Below, piece by piece: positions 8,742 through 18,004 of a stretch of DNA of 64,000 nt; within the stretch, counting starts at the first letter, position 1; every line of letters begins with the position of its first letter. A program made the translations under genes and the position numbers. The notes below the pieces were generated by a model that was not told the DNA's origin, did not search any database, and worked only from the letters and a program-made list of their open reading frames with translations. Source of the stretch: Niastella vici. GTDB lineage: Bacteria; Bacteroidota; Bacteroidia; Chitinophagales; Chitinophagaceae. Where the stretch lies: contig NZ_LVYD01000124.1 in assembly GCF_002077945.1 (NCBI RefSeq), forward strand, positions 1-64,000, given 5' to 3'.

Positions 8742-10298
8742 CTATTGTTGCTCGTAAGCGCCCATATCAACGGCACCATTGACTACCCGTGGCTTACCAT
8801 CGAGGTCTTTTTCAGTGGCATCAGTGATCCAGGCGGCATTGCCCGTTTTTAAAGCGGGGCTGCCTGTTTTCAGATGCAGGTCGGGCGTTGTAAGACTCGT
8901 GAAAAGCGGATCCTGGAAAACAGAATGCGCATCCATGCCTGTTTTGGTTTTATAGGTAGAAAAGGACGAATAACTTGTACTACGCCAGTTGATGTTGATG
9001 TTGGAAGCGTTTCCTGACTGCGTATACCAGTCATTGTAGTCAAAGCTATTGCCGGTTTGCGGCGAAATATTCTCCAGGGTGAAAAGGGTGTTCTGACTAT
9101 TAGTATAAAACACATTATTCCCGATGGTGCAATTGGAGGCTTTGGTCATATATATTTCTCCGGAACCATCATTGTTGGTATTGTTCTTAAGAAAACTGTT
9201 ATTTCTGATAATACAATTTGTTACCTGCCCCGAATTGCCCGAGTCATAGCCGCCAATGGCAATGCCCGCAACCTCGTTCAGGTAAATAACATTATTGGTG
9301 ACAGTGATATTGCTAGCGGTACCATTTTCCTCATTACCTATTTCAATTCCATAACCATTTTGATAAGTTATGTTCTGGTCAATTTTAATATTCCCGCCGC
9401 CATCAACATAAATGCCGCCGCTTGTTGCATAACCAGCTTTGTTGTTGTAGCAGATATTTCCCCTGATCAACCCATTACGGCTCTGGTCTAATGTTGAATT
9501 GCTGCTTGTGCCGTAGTGGCCTATCGCGGCAATGCCAATGTTCGAATTATCGTGCACTTTGTTGTTGGTGATAGTGAACCCATCGATATTTCCATCTAAA
9601 GACAATGATTCGCTGTAACCGGTAATATTGCCGGTGAATTCACAACTATCAATGACCAGGTTCGTAATGGCATTTGCCTGAGCGGTCCCATAGCCAAATG
9701 CAATGAATGGTTGTGCATTCTGACTGCTATTCGGTGTGGTAGACGCACTGCTTGTCCATTTAATATTTTTGAACACCACATTGCGGAAAGTTATATTACT
9801 GGCCGCACCGCTTTTACTTGCTGAAAGCAGCACACCTGTGGCATTGTTCTTTGTCATATTTTGGATCGTGAGATTGCTGAAAACGAGATTGCTTTTATCG
9901 GCGATGGTAACAATGGTAGTACCTGAATTCTTTGACCCGTCAATGATCACCTGTTCGCCATTGTAATTCGTAAATGTAACCGGGCTGCCCGCAGTACCGC
10001 TAACCTTTACGGTCAGTTGCTCATAGTAAGTGCCGCCTTTGATCAGCACCAGTCCGCCCGCCACAGCCGTATTAAAGGATTTCTGGATCGTTTTCCAGGC
10101 GGTGGCAAGGGAGAGACCATCATTCGAGTCGTTGCCCGAAGTTCCATCAACATAATAAGTCTTCACCGCGGTGGCATTAACAGGATTATCCTTGTTGTCA
10201 GGATTTACGGAAGAATCTTTTTTACAGGAAAAGCAAAATAACAGCACAGATAGCACAAAAACGTTGCGCATTACCATAAGGTTTGATTGCATTAACAT
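8742..10298 (-). CDS. Right-handed beta-helix lipoprotein (pectate-lyase-like fold)
   Basis: About 518 residues. A lipoprotein signal (VLLFCFSC-KK) is followed by YYVDGTSGNDSNDGLSLATAWKTI, shortened here to its hallmark YVDGTSGNDSNDG, typical of DUF1565-type surface proteins. Many Asn-rich rungs follow (NNKVHDNSN, GNICYNNKAGY, NNVIYLNEVAG), giving the parallel beta-helix pattern to approximately residue 440, and the C-terminus carries DLDGKPRVVNGAVDMGAYE, common in outer-membrane glycan-binding or lyase-like proteins. A lyase function is possible but no catalytic residues can be assigned. Start choice is open: ATG codons at 10298, 10292, 10277 and 10271 are in frame. The lipobox fits best with 10271 (MRNVFVLS). 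The upstream ones lie in a 21-bp tandem duplication. Confidence 0.85.
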   Translation of the reverse strand: MLMQSNLMVMRNVFVLSVLLFCFSCKKDSSVNPDNKDNPVNATAVKTYYVDGTSGNDSNDGLSLATAWKTIQKSFNTAVAGGLVLIKGGTYYEQLTVKVSGTAGSPVTFTNYNGEQVIIDGSKNSGTTIVTIADKSNLVFSNLTIQNMTKNNATGVLLSASKSGAASNITFRNVVFKNIKWTSSASTTPNSSQNAQPFIAFGYGTAQANAITNLVIDSCEFTGNITGYSESLSLDGNIDGFTITNNKVHDNSNIGIAAIGHYGTSSNSTLDQSRNGLIRGNICYNNKAGYATSGGIYVDGGGNIKIDQNITYQNGYGIEIGNEENGTASNITVTNNVIYLNEVAGIAIGGYDSGNSGQVTNCIIRNNSFLKNNTNNDGSGEIYMTKASNCTIGNNVFYTNSQNTLFTLENISPQTGNSFDYNDWYTQSGNASNININWRSTSYSSFSTYKTKTGMDAHSVFQDPLFTSLTTPDLHLKTGSPALKTGNAAWITDATEKDLDGKPRVVNGAVDMGAYEQQ

Positions 10299-10316
10299 AA
10301 GGTTTGATTATTAAGC
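10275..10316. repeat. 21-bp partial tandem duplication across a start codon region
   Basis: CATAAGGTTTGATT occurs at 10275-10288 and again at 10296-10309, spaced 21 bp. On the minus strand each copy supplies an ATG with identical upstream bases (AATCAAACCTTATG), so two in-frame starts have the same context. Confidence 0.7.
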
Positions 10317-10432
10317 AGATCATACAGAAAAAATAATGCCGTTTTGCATCTAACGCATAAACCTTTACGGTAATACGAAGATCAGGGCCGGGTTTGCCTG
10401 GTTTAAAGAAAATATGCTAATATTTTTTTGCA

Positions 10433-11593
10433 TCACTTACCACCAAATTGCTCCATAAAAAATTGCAGGTTGTCTGCTTCATGAAAGCCTGCTGTAAAAT
10501 GTAAAGTCATTTCCGTGATCGCTCCTGCACGGGTACACATTTTTTCTTCATACGCTGCAATGGCCTGCCCTATCGTTTCAAATGTGTCGCCACACAACGC
10601 CTCATACAGGTCCAGCGCATCGGCCAGCGCCTGGTTAGCGCCCTCGCCCGCATACGCCGGCATGCGATGGGCTGCGTCGCCCATTATAGTGAGGTTGCTC
10701 AGCGGCTTCCAACGCTGATCGGTTGGAAAATGATACCAGGGACGGGGAACAATGGTAAGGGTGTCAGCCGCCAATAGTTCATTCCATTCCGGATGCCAGG
10801 AAGCAAACTCCTGTTTAAACCATGCCGCCAGTGAAGCCCGGTTGGTAATATCAATGCCCAAATTCGCCAGCCAGGATTCCGCAACTTTCAACCCAATTAA
10901 GAACGCAAGCGTGCCATCGCCTTTAGTAATGAAAAGAATGGTTCTGCCGTTTTCCAGCGCAAACAGGCTTCCGCCTTTTGCCAGCTGCCAGAATTTTGGC
11001 GCGTTGACTACTGCGTTCTGAATATTCCCTTCAATGGCCGTTACGCCTGAATAAACCGGTGGAATATCAGTAATATATTTTCTAAGCTTTGAGTTAGCGC
11101 CATCGGCAGCGATCACCAGGTCGGCATAGACGCTGGTACCGTTTTCAAATTGAATGTTCCAGCCCGTGCCATCCGGGGTCATTGCGCTGAACCTGGCATT
11201 CCAAACAATATTGTCTTCCTTAAGGGAGGCGATCAGCATATCACGCAAAGCGCCGCGGTCTATCTCGGGCCTAAAATGCTCGTCGCCAAAGTTCTTTTCG
11301 TTTTTGTCGTCATGTTCATCGAGTAAGACCTCCAGCTGACTGTTTACAACCACTACCCTATCTGCCCCCGGCCGGTACTGCTTTTTAAATTCATCCAACA
11401 ATCCTGCGGCTGTAATGGCTTTCAAACCGGTATCAGTATGCATGTCGAGGGTAGAACCCTGCTGACGCACATACCGGTCTTTATCGCGTTCATACACTTT
11501 TACGTTTACTCCCTGCTGCTGTAAAAGCCTGCCAAGCGTTAAACCGCCCGGGCCGCCACCGATGATGGCCACTTGTTTATTTGCTAACAACAT
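10433..11593 (-). CDS. FAD-dependent monooxygenase, TetX-like
   Basis: About 386 residues from the ATG at 11593. Flavoprotein aromatic hydroxylase family: GxGxxG dinucleotide motif IIGGGPGGLTLGRLL immediately at the N-terminus with the acidic VYERD at the end of strand 2; an arginine-rich RPEIDRGALRDML; the DG motif region VIAADGANSKLRKYI; and the GD motif TIMGDAAHRMPAYAGEGANQALADA that contacts FAD. The closest recognisable group is TetX-like oxidoreductases that hydroxylate aromatic or tetracycline-type compounds; resistance activity cannot be assumed. The open frame extends to 11671, only two bases from the divergent AraC start; the 11593 start puts the FAD motif at the usual position and leaves an 80-base shared promoter region. 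AraC divergence suggests inducible control. Confidence 0.85.
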   Translation of the reverse strand: MLLANKQVAIIGGGPGGLTLGRLLQQQGVNVKVYERDKDRYVRQQGSTLDMHTDTGLKAITAAGLLDEFKKQYRPGADRVVVVNSQLEVLLDEHDDKNEKNFGDEHFRPEIDRGALRDMLIASLKEDNIVWNARFSAMTPDGTGWNIQFENGTSVYADLVIAADGANSKLRKYITDIPPVYSGVTAIEGNIQNAVVNAPKFWQLAKGGSLFALENGRTILFITKGDGTLAFLIGLKVAESWLANLGIDITNRASLAAWFKQEFASWHPEWNELLAADTLTIVPRPWYHFPTDQRWKPLSNLTIMGDAAHRMPAYAGEGANQALADALDLYEALCGDTFETIGQAIAAYEEKMCTRAGAITEMTLHFTAGFHEADNLQFFMEQFGGK

Positions 11594-11673
11594 ATGTTTT
11601 TGTGTTTTGTGCCACAAAATTCTATTTAGCTTTGCGATTAAAATAGCCGCATTCCTTAATAAAATAGTCATAA

Positions 11674-12636
11674 ATGAAAATATCCGTCAATGGTTCGGGC
11701 ATTATGGCCGACTTTGCCCGGGCCATCGGCGCCACCGTACGTGGGCGTTTTGTGCACATTCCGGAAAGCAGGGGCGCGGGTTACATCACCGGTTTCAGGT
11801 GGGGAAGCGATCTGCGAATGATGATCCGGAATTACTATCTGAAAGAAGATATTTCTATAGAATGGACGAATGAGTCGATTGAAGAAAATGAAACGGTTGT
11901 CTTTATGCTGAGTGGTATTTTTCCTTCATTGATACAGCCCGGAAAGCAATTATTGCCCGAACAGGCGAATGTATTTATTTGTCAGCAGGCGGTTTCTACT
12001 GTCATCAGCATGCCTTCCAATACGATCTTCGGAAGTGTAGTCATTGCGGTTTCCAGGCATTATCTGTACCAGCTTTTTGGGCAAATAGAACATCCGGTAG
12101 TGATAAGCGTTTTAAAGGCCGCGGATAACTTTGTGTTGGAAGCCGGCCTGTCGCCCCAAATAATCAATGCCGCCAGCGAACTGCTGAATGAGCCTGTTCC
12201 GGAAATAATGGAAAGCTATTTCTACAAACTGAAATGTGAAGAGCTGCTGTGCTATATTGTCGCCATCCTGATGCAACGGGAGGCAGTACCGCCGAGCGCT
12301 ATGCATATCGATGATATCAAAGCCATTTATGCCATTAAATCACAGCTGCAATCGCATATGGATGAACCGCCCAATATCGCTGCGCTGGCGAGGAACGCCG
12401 GCATGAGTGAACCCAAACTGCGGAAACTCTTCAGGCAAACTTTTGGGAAAGGGGTCTTTGAATATTACCAGCGCACCCGAATGCAGAAAGCCGCCCAGTT
12501 ACTACGCGAAAAACGGCTCACCGTTTCCGAAGCCGGGTATCAGTTGGGATTTACCAATTTGAGCCATTTCTCCCGGGTTTTTTCAGAACATATGGGCATG
12601 AAACCAAAGAAGTATTCAGCCTTATACGCAAATTAA
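11674..12636 (+). CDS. AraC-family transcriptional regulator
   Basis: 320 residues. The C-terminal approximately 100 residues carry the two helix-turn-helix motifs of the family: NIAALARNAGMSEPKLRKLFRQ, split here as ALARNAGMSEPKLRKLFRQ, and LTVSEAGYQLGFTNLSHFSR, ending in GMKPKKYSALY. The N-terminal part (MKISVNGSG...) resembles the cytosolic sensor region of AraC proteins seen widely in Bacteroidota and shows no cupin histidines. It is divergently transcribed from the flavin monooxygenase with about 80 bases between starts, so it probably regulates that gene and itself. The inducer is unknown. Confidence 0.9.
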   Translation: MKISVNGSGIMADFARAIGATVRGRFVHIPESRGAGYITGFRWGSDLRMMIRNYYLKEDISIEWTNESIEENETVVFMLSGIFPSLIQPGKQLLPEQANVFICQQAVSTVISMPSNTIFGSVVIAVSRHYLYQLFGQIEHPVVISVLKAADNFVLEAGLSPQIINAASELLNEPVPEIMESYFYKLKCEELLCYIVAILMQREAVPPSAMHIDDIKAIYAIKSQLQSHMDEPPNIAALARNAGMSEPKLRKLFRQTFGKGVFEYYQRTRMQKAAQLLREKRLTVSEAGYQLGFTNLSHFSRVFSEHMGMKPKKYSALYAN

Positions 12637-12755
12637 TACACCAGGTTACCACCCATTATGCCGGGCATAACCTATTGATTTTGATTTGCTATAAATTGCT
12701 TCAGCGTTGTGCTTTTTAATTTTATATTGCGAAGAACATAATACATAGATATAGC

Positions 12756-13328
12756 GTGAAACTTGCCACCCAGGAGATATTGATGTTGCAGGAAAAAATG
12801 GCTTATTTACAGGATGAAGACGCTTACAGGAAATTATTCTATCATTTTTATCCTGTTTTATTAAGTTTTTGCACTACTATTCTCAATAATAATGAGGATG
12901 CAGAAGAGGTTGTGTCGGAAGTGATGCTCAAGATCTGGACCATGGGCTCAGCCCTGAAACAGGTCGACAACCTAACCGTTTATTTGTTCACCGCCGCCCG
13001 CAACAAAGCATATGATGTGCTGAGAAAGAAAAAACGCGCCCTCCATACCGTCTCCATCTCTTCTACTATCCAGGAAGCAATAATTGACAAAAACTCCCCT
13101 GAAACGGTATATACCCGCGACGAGCTGGAACAATTTATCGGCAAAACGATCCACGCATTGCCTACCCAATCCCAATTGGTATTCAGGTTGATCAAGGAAC
13201 AGGGCCTGCCTTATAAACAGGTGACCGAAGTGTTGGGTATCTCACTCAATACAGCGGAAACTCATATGCGCAATGCGCTGAAAAAGATCCGCACGGCCCT
13301 GAATGTGTACCTGACCGAAAAAAAATAA
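12756..13328 (+). CDS. RNA polymerase ECF sigma factor (FecI-type)
   Basis: 190-residue extracytoplasmic-function sigma factor. Region 2 spans the DAYRKLFYHFYPVL to EEVVSEVMLKIW segment; region 4 holds LPTQSQLVFRLIKEQG and the helix-turn-helix YKQVTEVLGISLNTAETHM. The length is normal for the SusC-linked ECF group. The frame opens with GTG at 12756. ATG at 12783 has a better ribosome-site-like AGGAG eight bases upstream, but the residues between (ATQEILML) align with the usual helix start, so the longer form is kept. It directly precedes the FecR gene (56-base gap) and the SusC/SusD pair, implying a surface-signalling regulon. A TATATTG box at 12723 may be its promoter. Confidence 0.9.
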   Translation: MKLATQEILMLQEKMAYLQDEDAYRKLFYHFYPVLLSFCTTILNNNEDAEEVVSEVMLKIWTMGSALKQVDNLTVYLFTAARNKAYDVLRKKKRALHTVSISSTIQEAIIDKNSPETVYTRDELEQFIGKTIHALPTQSQLVFRLIKEQGLPYKQVTEVLGISLNTAETHMRNALKKIRTALNVYLTEKK

Positions 13329-13384
13329 TTTTCTGCCATTCACGGCAGCCTCCTTTTTATACGTCTATCCAAATATAACACTGT

Positions 13385-14455
13385 ATGCATCCATCTGTAG
13401 AAAATAGGTTTTATGATCTGCTCGGCCGTAAACTCACCGGGGAAATTCAGGCGCCAGAACTGGAAGAACTGGAATCTATACTTCAGCAAAACCCGGAGCT
13501 GCAATTTTTTTATAACGAGCTATTAGCGCATTCAACCGAAGTATCGGACCTGCCGGATATTGAAACTGCCTGGTTAAAGCACCGGTCTAAAATGTTTCAC
13601 CCCTCATTATCGGCCGTTGAAACAGCAGAAGTAATTACACTACCCGGCCGGTATTTTTGGGTTAAACGCACTCTGGCCTGGGCGCTGGTGGCCGCTTCTG
13701 CTATTTTAATAGTGGGCGTAACCTGGCAATTCTTTAAAAGGAATAAGCCGGCCGGTAACAGGCAAACCATTGTAACCACAGATTCCCATAAAGGCTCAAG
13801 GTCGACCATGACCCTGCCCGATGGTTCTATAGTTCGGTTGAACGCAAAAAGTAAGGTTAGTTATGGGGAAGGATTTGGCAAAACAACCAGAGAGGTCTTC
13901 CTGACCGGAGAAGCTTATTTTGAAGTAACCCATAATGCCGCCATTCCTTTTATAGTTCATACCGATGAGGCGGATATTAAAGTACTGGGCACCAAATTCA
14001 ATGTACGTAACTATTCAAATGAACACCGCATGGAAGCCGCGCTACTGACCGGCAGCATTGAATTAACGCTGCATGCCAGTACGCAACGTAAGATCCTGCT
14101 GAAACCATCCGATAAAATTATTGTAAAGCAGGCCGCAGCCGGCGATGAAGTTGTAATACCTGCCGCGGGGGATAAAAAAGTTGAACTAACAAGCATAAAG
14201 GTGCAGGATAGTGTTATAGTTGAAACCTCGTGGCTGAACGACAAGATGGCCTTTGTTGATAAACCATTTTCAGAAATAGCCCTGGACCTGGAGCGGCAGT
14301 TTGATGTAAATATCGAGTTTAAAAATAATGCAGTGAGCAGCTATAAGTACACGGGGGTTTATGATGAAGAGAATGCAGAAGACATTTTGAAAATATTACA
14401 AATGATCAAACCATTTCAATATACCCTTAACAACAAACAAATCACTATTTACTAA
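13385..14455 (+). CDS. FecR-family anti-sigma factor
   Basis: 356 residues with a cytoplasmic N-terminal helix bundle (ENRFYDLLGRKLTGEIQ, typical for sigma binding), one transmembrane helix (TLAWALVAASAILIVGVTW, approximately residues 97-115), and a periplasmic FecR domain (TLPDGSIVRLNAKSKVSY, LTGEAYFEVTHN, VLGTKFNVRNY). It ends with a DUF4974-like domain (PFSEIALDLERQFDVNIEF...). It is the expected partner of the preceding ECF sigma factor and of the STN domain in the following SusC protein: ligand binding at the outer membrane relays through FecR to free the sigma factor. Confidence 0.92.
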   Translation: MHPSVENRFYDLLGRKLTGEIQAPELEELESILQQNPELQFFYNELLAHSTEVSDLPDIETAWLKHRSKMFHPSLSAVETAEVITLPGRYFWVKRTLAWALVAASAILIVGVTWQFFKRNKPAGNRQTIVTTDSHKGSRSTMTLPDGSIVRLNAKSKVSYGEGFGKTTREVFLTGEAYFEVTHNAAIPFIVHTDEADIKVLGTKFNVRNYSNEHRMEAALLTGSIELTLHASTQRKILLKPSDKIIVKQAAAGDEVVIPAAGDKKVELTSIKVQDSVIVETSWLNDKMAFVDKPFSEIALDLERQFDVNIEFKNNAVSSYKYTGVYDEENAEDILKILQMIKPFQYTLNNKQITIY

Positions 14456-14506
14456 AACAAACCCATGCGTTTATGATGTAACAAGCTTTACATGCCATAA
14501 AAGAAA

Positions 14507-14532
14507 GTGAGGAATGTCGCCACATCCCCCAC
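14507..14532 (+). other. Hairpin in the FecR-SusC gap
   Basis: GTGAGGAATGT-CGCC-ACATCCCCCAC forms an 11-bp stem with two A-C mismatches in the 122-base leader of the SusC gene. No U-tract follows. It could be a processing or mRNA-stability element that raises susC expression over the regulator genes. Confidence 0.4.
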
Positions 14533-14577
14533 TCTAGTTTCAAACGAAATCTTAGTCTTTTAAAACCAACCAAAATT

Positions 14578-17500
14578 ATGAAAATTAGCGATTGCTTTTT
14601 TTCTGTAAGGGCCTTTTTATGCTTACGGAAAATTAAACTCCTTATGAGATTATCCACCGTATTTCTTTTTATCGGGTTACAGGTATCGGCTAAAAACCAT
14701 GCGCAGGAGACTATTAACCTGAAGGTTGACAATGCAAGTATTCAGGAGATCTTTAAGAAAATTGAAGGTCAAACCAAATACCGTTTTTTTTATAGCAGCG
14801 ATGACCTGCCGGCCAATCAACGTTTTTCAATTGATCTTGCCAATGCCGGGATCAATCAAACGCTTTCTGCCTTGTTTAATGGCACCCATCTTAACTGGAA
14901 ATTGATCCCCAGTCACCGGGTTGTTATCACCCTTTCGAATCAACCATTTATTGCCAACGCAAAGTATAAAAGAGTTACCGGTATGGTGCGTGCCGAAACC
15001 GGTATTGCCATTCCCGGGGCTTCCATAAAGGTAAAAAATACCACCAGGGGTACCAGCACTGACAACGAAGGCAATTTCAGCATTGAGGTGGCCGAAGGCG
15101 AAGTGCTCGAAATTTCCGCCATTAATTATGAACCGGCGGAGATCACGATAGGTAGTCAATCCCAGCTTGCAGTAACCCTGAAGTTGAGTGACGCTATTTT
15201 AGGCGATGTGGTAGTGGTAGGTTACGGCACCAGAAAACGACAGGATGTTACCGGCGCCGTTGTAAAGGCCAATTTACAGGTGCAGAAGCAATCGCCCAAC
15301 TCGAATGTGATGTCGGCTTTAAGAGGAACCGTGCCGGGCCTTACTGTGGGACAAACAACCACAGCCGGCAGCGACCCTACCCTGATGGTGCGTGGCCGCA
15401 ACTCCATTTCGGGCACTACGTCGCCCCTGATCGTGCTCGACGGGCTTATTTACCGGGGATCGATCACCAGCATTAACCCCGCCGACATCTTAAGCATCGA
15501 CCTGCTCAAGGATGCCAGCGCCGCTGCCGTTTATGGTTCCCAGGCATCAAATGGCGTTGTACTCATTACCACAAAAAGTGGCGCCAGCGGTATGGACAAA
15601 GTAACGGTTGACTATACCGGTTCTTATTCCATTCAGGAAATGACAAAAAAAGAAATGAAGCCCATGACGGGCCCACAGTACATACAAAAATTGGGCGATT
15701 GGTATTTGAGTGAAAGCAGGGACCCCAGCGACCCCACCAAAATGAACCCTAACTGGGACCCCAGTACTAAACTGGCCGCCGTGGAAGCCAGCAATTACAA
15801 GAATGGCTATACGGCCGACTGGTGGAGCCTGATGACCAACAGCAGCCCCCGCATACAAAATCATTCTATTGGCGTAAGTGGCCGGTCAAAAAAGACCAAG
15901 TTCTATTTTGGCTACGGGTACTTCGATCAAAAGAACCTGATCATGAATGATAATTACAGAAGGCACAGCCTGCGCATGAACCTCGACACAAAAGTGCTGG
16001 ACTGGCTTACTGTAGGTGCGCAAACGGGTTTATCCATCAACGATTACAGTGGCGTATCGCCCACTTTTTCAGATATCATGTACCTGAAACCGTACACCCT
16101 GCCCTTTGACCCCACCACTGGCCAAATGCTCACCTATTATCAAAACACCACCACGCCTACGGCGCTGGAAATATTGAGAAGGTCGCAGGATAAGGACAGG
16201 AACCTCAACTTCATCGGTAATGTATACGCCAGTGTTGACATTCCGCATGTAAAAGGATTGAACTACCGGGTGAACTTCGGGAACAATTTTATATACTATA
16301 ATAGATTTAATTACAACCAACCTACTGTTGAAGCCACGGCCTATAGAACAAACATGACCGATTATTTTCTCACTATAGATAATATCCTTACCTATAAAAG
16401 GGAATTTGGCTTACATGGCATAGATGTTACCCTGCTCTATGGCGCTGAGGTAAACCGGCATGACGGCTCCAAAGATTCTGCGGCAGGCATCCTCAACGGT
16501 GCGTTATCTTTCAACAGGCTCGATGTGGGCGATGCTTCACGGCTTACCGTATCAAACGATCTTTCCGTACTGCCCTGGAAAGAACAGGCGCTTTATCAAA
16601 TGGCGCGCGCTTCCTACTCCTATGACGGAAAATATATTCTCACCGGTACAGTAAGAAGAGACGGCTTCTCCGGTTTTTCGAGTAAGAACAAAACCGCCAC
16701 CTTCCCTTCTATTGCTTTTGCCTGGCGGGTGAGCAAAGAAGATTTTGTACAATCCTTCTCCTGGTTAAACGATCTTAAATTGCGGGTATCGTACGGCTCA
16801 ACCGGTAACAGAACAGTGGGCAGGTATCAGACCCTGTCTCAAATGAGTGTTGGCCTGGGTAACGGCTATTTATATGGTTCATCAGGCGGCGCACAGTTGG
16901 GATCGTACCTGTCGCAGCAACCCAATACGAATTTAAAATGGGAAACTACCAATTCAACCAATACCGGTTTAGACTTTTCACTGTTCAATAACCGGCTTTC
17001 GGGATCGTTGGATATCTATTTCTCCCAATCAAAGAACCTGTTGAACGCCCGGGCTACGCCAACTATTACCGGCTTTACTTCTTACCTCATCAACATCGGT
17101 AAAATTCAAAACCGGGGCCAGGAGGTGAATATCACGGCTGTCCCGGTCGCAACAAAAAATTTCAAATGGGATGTAACCCTTAACTTTTTCAGGAACAGGA
17201 ATAAGATCGTTGATATTGATGGAACCGGTAAAGACCTGATCAATGGATCAGATCCAATCCTGAGTTTCTTCATCGGTCAGCCTTACGGAGTAGTGTATGA
17301 TTACAAGATCACCGGCATGTATCAACTGGGCGATAATATTCCTACAGGTTTAGCCAACCAGGGCTTTAAGGCCGGACAATACAAGATCGATGATGTTGGA
17401 AAAGACGGCATCATTACGCCCGACGACAAACAGATCATAGGAAAGCTGGACCCTTCCTACAGCTTTGGCATCTCAAACAGTGTTACTTACAAAAACCTGA

Positions 17501-17979
17501 ATTTAAAATTCTTTATCAATTCTATTCAGGGTGGTAAGAACGGCTACCTGGGTAAGCCCGGCGCCATGTTGCAAAACCCTGATAATATCAGGAATAACAA
17601 TGGCTTTGTATTCGACTACTGGACACCCAATAACCCGGGCGCGCGCTACAGAAGCATAGCTGCTTATGTGGCTACCATGGGCGAGAATTTCTGGCCGTAC
17701 CAGTCAAGAAGTTTTGTTCGCCTGCAGGATGTAACGCTTACTTATAGTGTGCCCGATGGTTTTCTTCGGCGGATAAAAGGCATAAAAGCATTTAATGTTT
17801 ATGTGAACGCGACCAACCTGTTCACCATTACCAAATGGGATGGCTGGGACCCGGAAGCCAATCCATCTGCCAGTCAAAGGACCTCGCTTGGACAAAGAAT
17901 TCCGGGAGGTTTGGGCTTAGACCCCAATGGCTATCCGGTTATGAAGAACTATTCTTTGGGAGTAAACTTATCATTTTAA
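14578..17979 (+). CDS. SusC/RagA-family TonB-linked outer-membrane transporter with STN domain
   Basis: 1133 residues. Order: a long N-terminal signal region; a secretin/TonB short N-terminal (STN) domain (ETINLKVDNASIQEIFKKI onward, approximately residues 43-120); a carboxypeptidase-regulatory-like beta sandwich (VTGMVRAETGIAIPGASIKV, approximately 131-205); the SusC signature VVVVGYGTRKRQDVTGAV; a TonB plug with LIVLDGLIYRG and DASAAAVYGSQASNGVVLI; and a 22-stranded-type barrel ending in a terminal aromatic (NLSF). It imports glycans or other oligomers with the SusD protein downstream (25-base gap). The STN domain links it to FecR and the upstream sigma factor. No hydrolase lies in the operon, so the ligand is not evident. 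Confidence 0.95.
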   Translation: MKISDCFFSVRAFLCLRKIKLLMRLSTVFLFIGLQVSAKNHAQETINLKVDNASIQEIFKKIEGQTKYRFFYSSDDLPANQRFSIDLANAGINQTLSALFNGTHLNWKLIPSHRVVITLSNQPFIANAKYKRVTGMVRAETGIAIPGASIKVKNTTRGTSTDNEGNFSIEVAEGEVLEISAINYEPAEITIGSQSQLAVTLKLSDAILGDVVVVGYGTRKRQDVTGAVVKANLQVQKQSPNSNVMSALRGTVPGLTVGQTTTAGSDPTLMVRGRNSISGTTSPLIVLDGLIYRGSITSINPADILSIDLLKDASAAAVYGSQASNGVVLITTKSGASGMDKVTVDYTGSYSIQEMTKKEMKPMTGPQYIQKLGDWYLSESRDPSDPTKMNPNWDPSTKLAAVEASNYKNGYTADWWSLMTNSSPRIQNHSIGVSGRSKKTKFYFGYGYFDQKNLIMNDNYRRHSLRMNLDTKVLDWLTVGAQTGLSINDYSGVSPTFSDIMYLKPYTLPFDPTTGQMLTYYQNTTTPTALEILRRSQDKDRNLNFIGNVYASVDIPHVKGLNYRVNFGNNFIYYNRFNYNQPTVEATAYRTNMTDYFLTIDNILTYKREFGLHGIDVTLLYGAEVNRHDGSKDSAAGILNGALSFNRLDVGDASRLTVSNDLSVLPWKEQALYQMARASYSYDGKYILTGTVRRDGFSGFSSKNKTATFPSIAFAWRVSKEDFVQSFSWLNDLKLRVSYGSTGNRTVGRYQTLSQMSVGLGNGYLYGSSGGAQLGSYLSQQPNTNLKWETTNSTNTGLDFSLFNNRLSGSLDIYFSQSKNLLNARATPTITGFTSYLINIGKIQNRGQEVNITAVPVATKNFKWDVTLNFFRNRNKIVDIDGTGKDLINGSDPILSFFIGQPYGVVYDYKITGMYQLGDNIPTGLANQGFKAGQYKIDDVGKDGIITPDDKQIIGKLDPSYSFGISNSVTYKNLNLKFFINSIQGGKNGYLGKPGAMLQNPDNIRNNNGFVFDYWTPNNPGARYRSIAAYVATMGENFWPYQSRSFVRLQDVTLTYSVPDGFLRRIKGIKAFNVYVNATNLFTITKWDGWDPEANPSASQRTSLGQRIPGGLGLDPNGYPVMKNYSLGVNLSF

Positions 17980-18004
17980 GGGTTGAACAATTAAACTGTA
18001 CGAC

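Noticed and set aside
11562-11873. Plus-strand frame across the AraC start
   Set aside because: It overlaps the monooxygenase start on the other strand and reads the AraC gene in a wrong frame.
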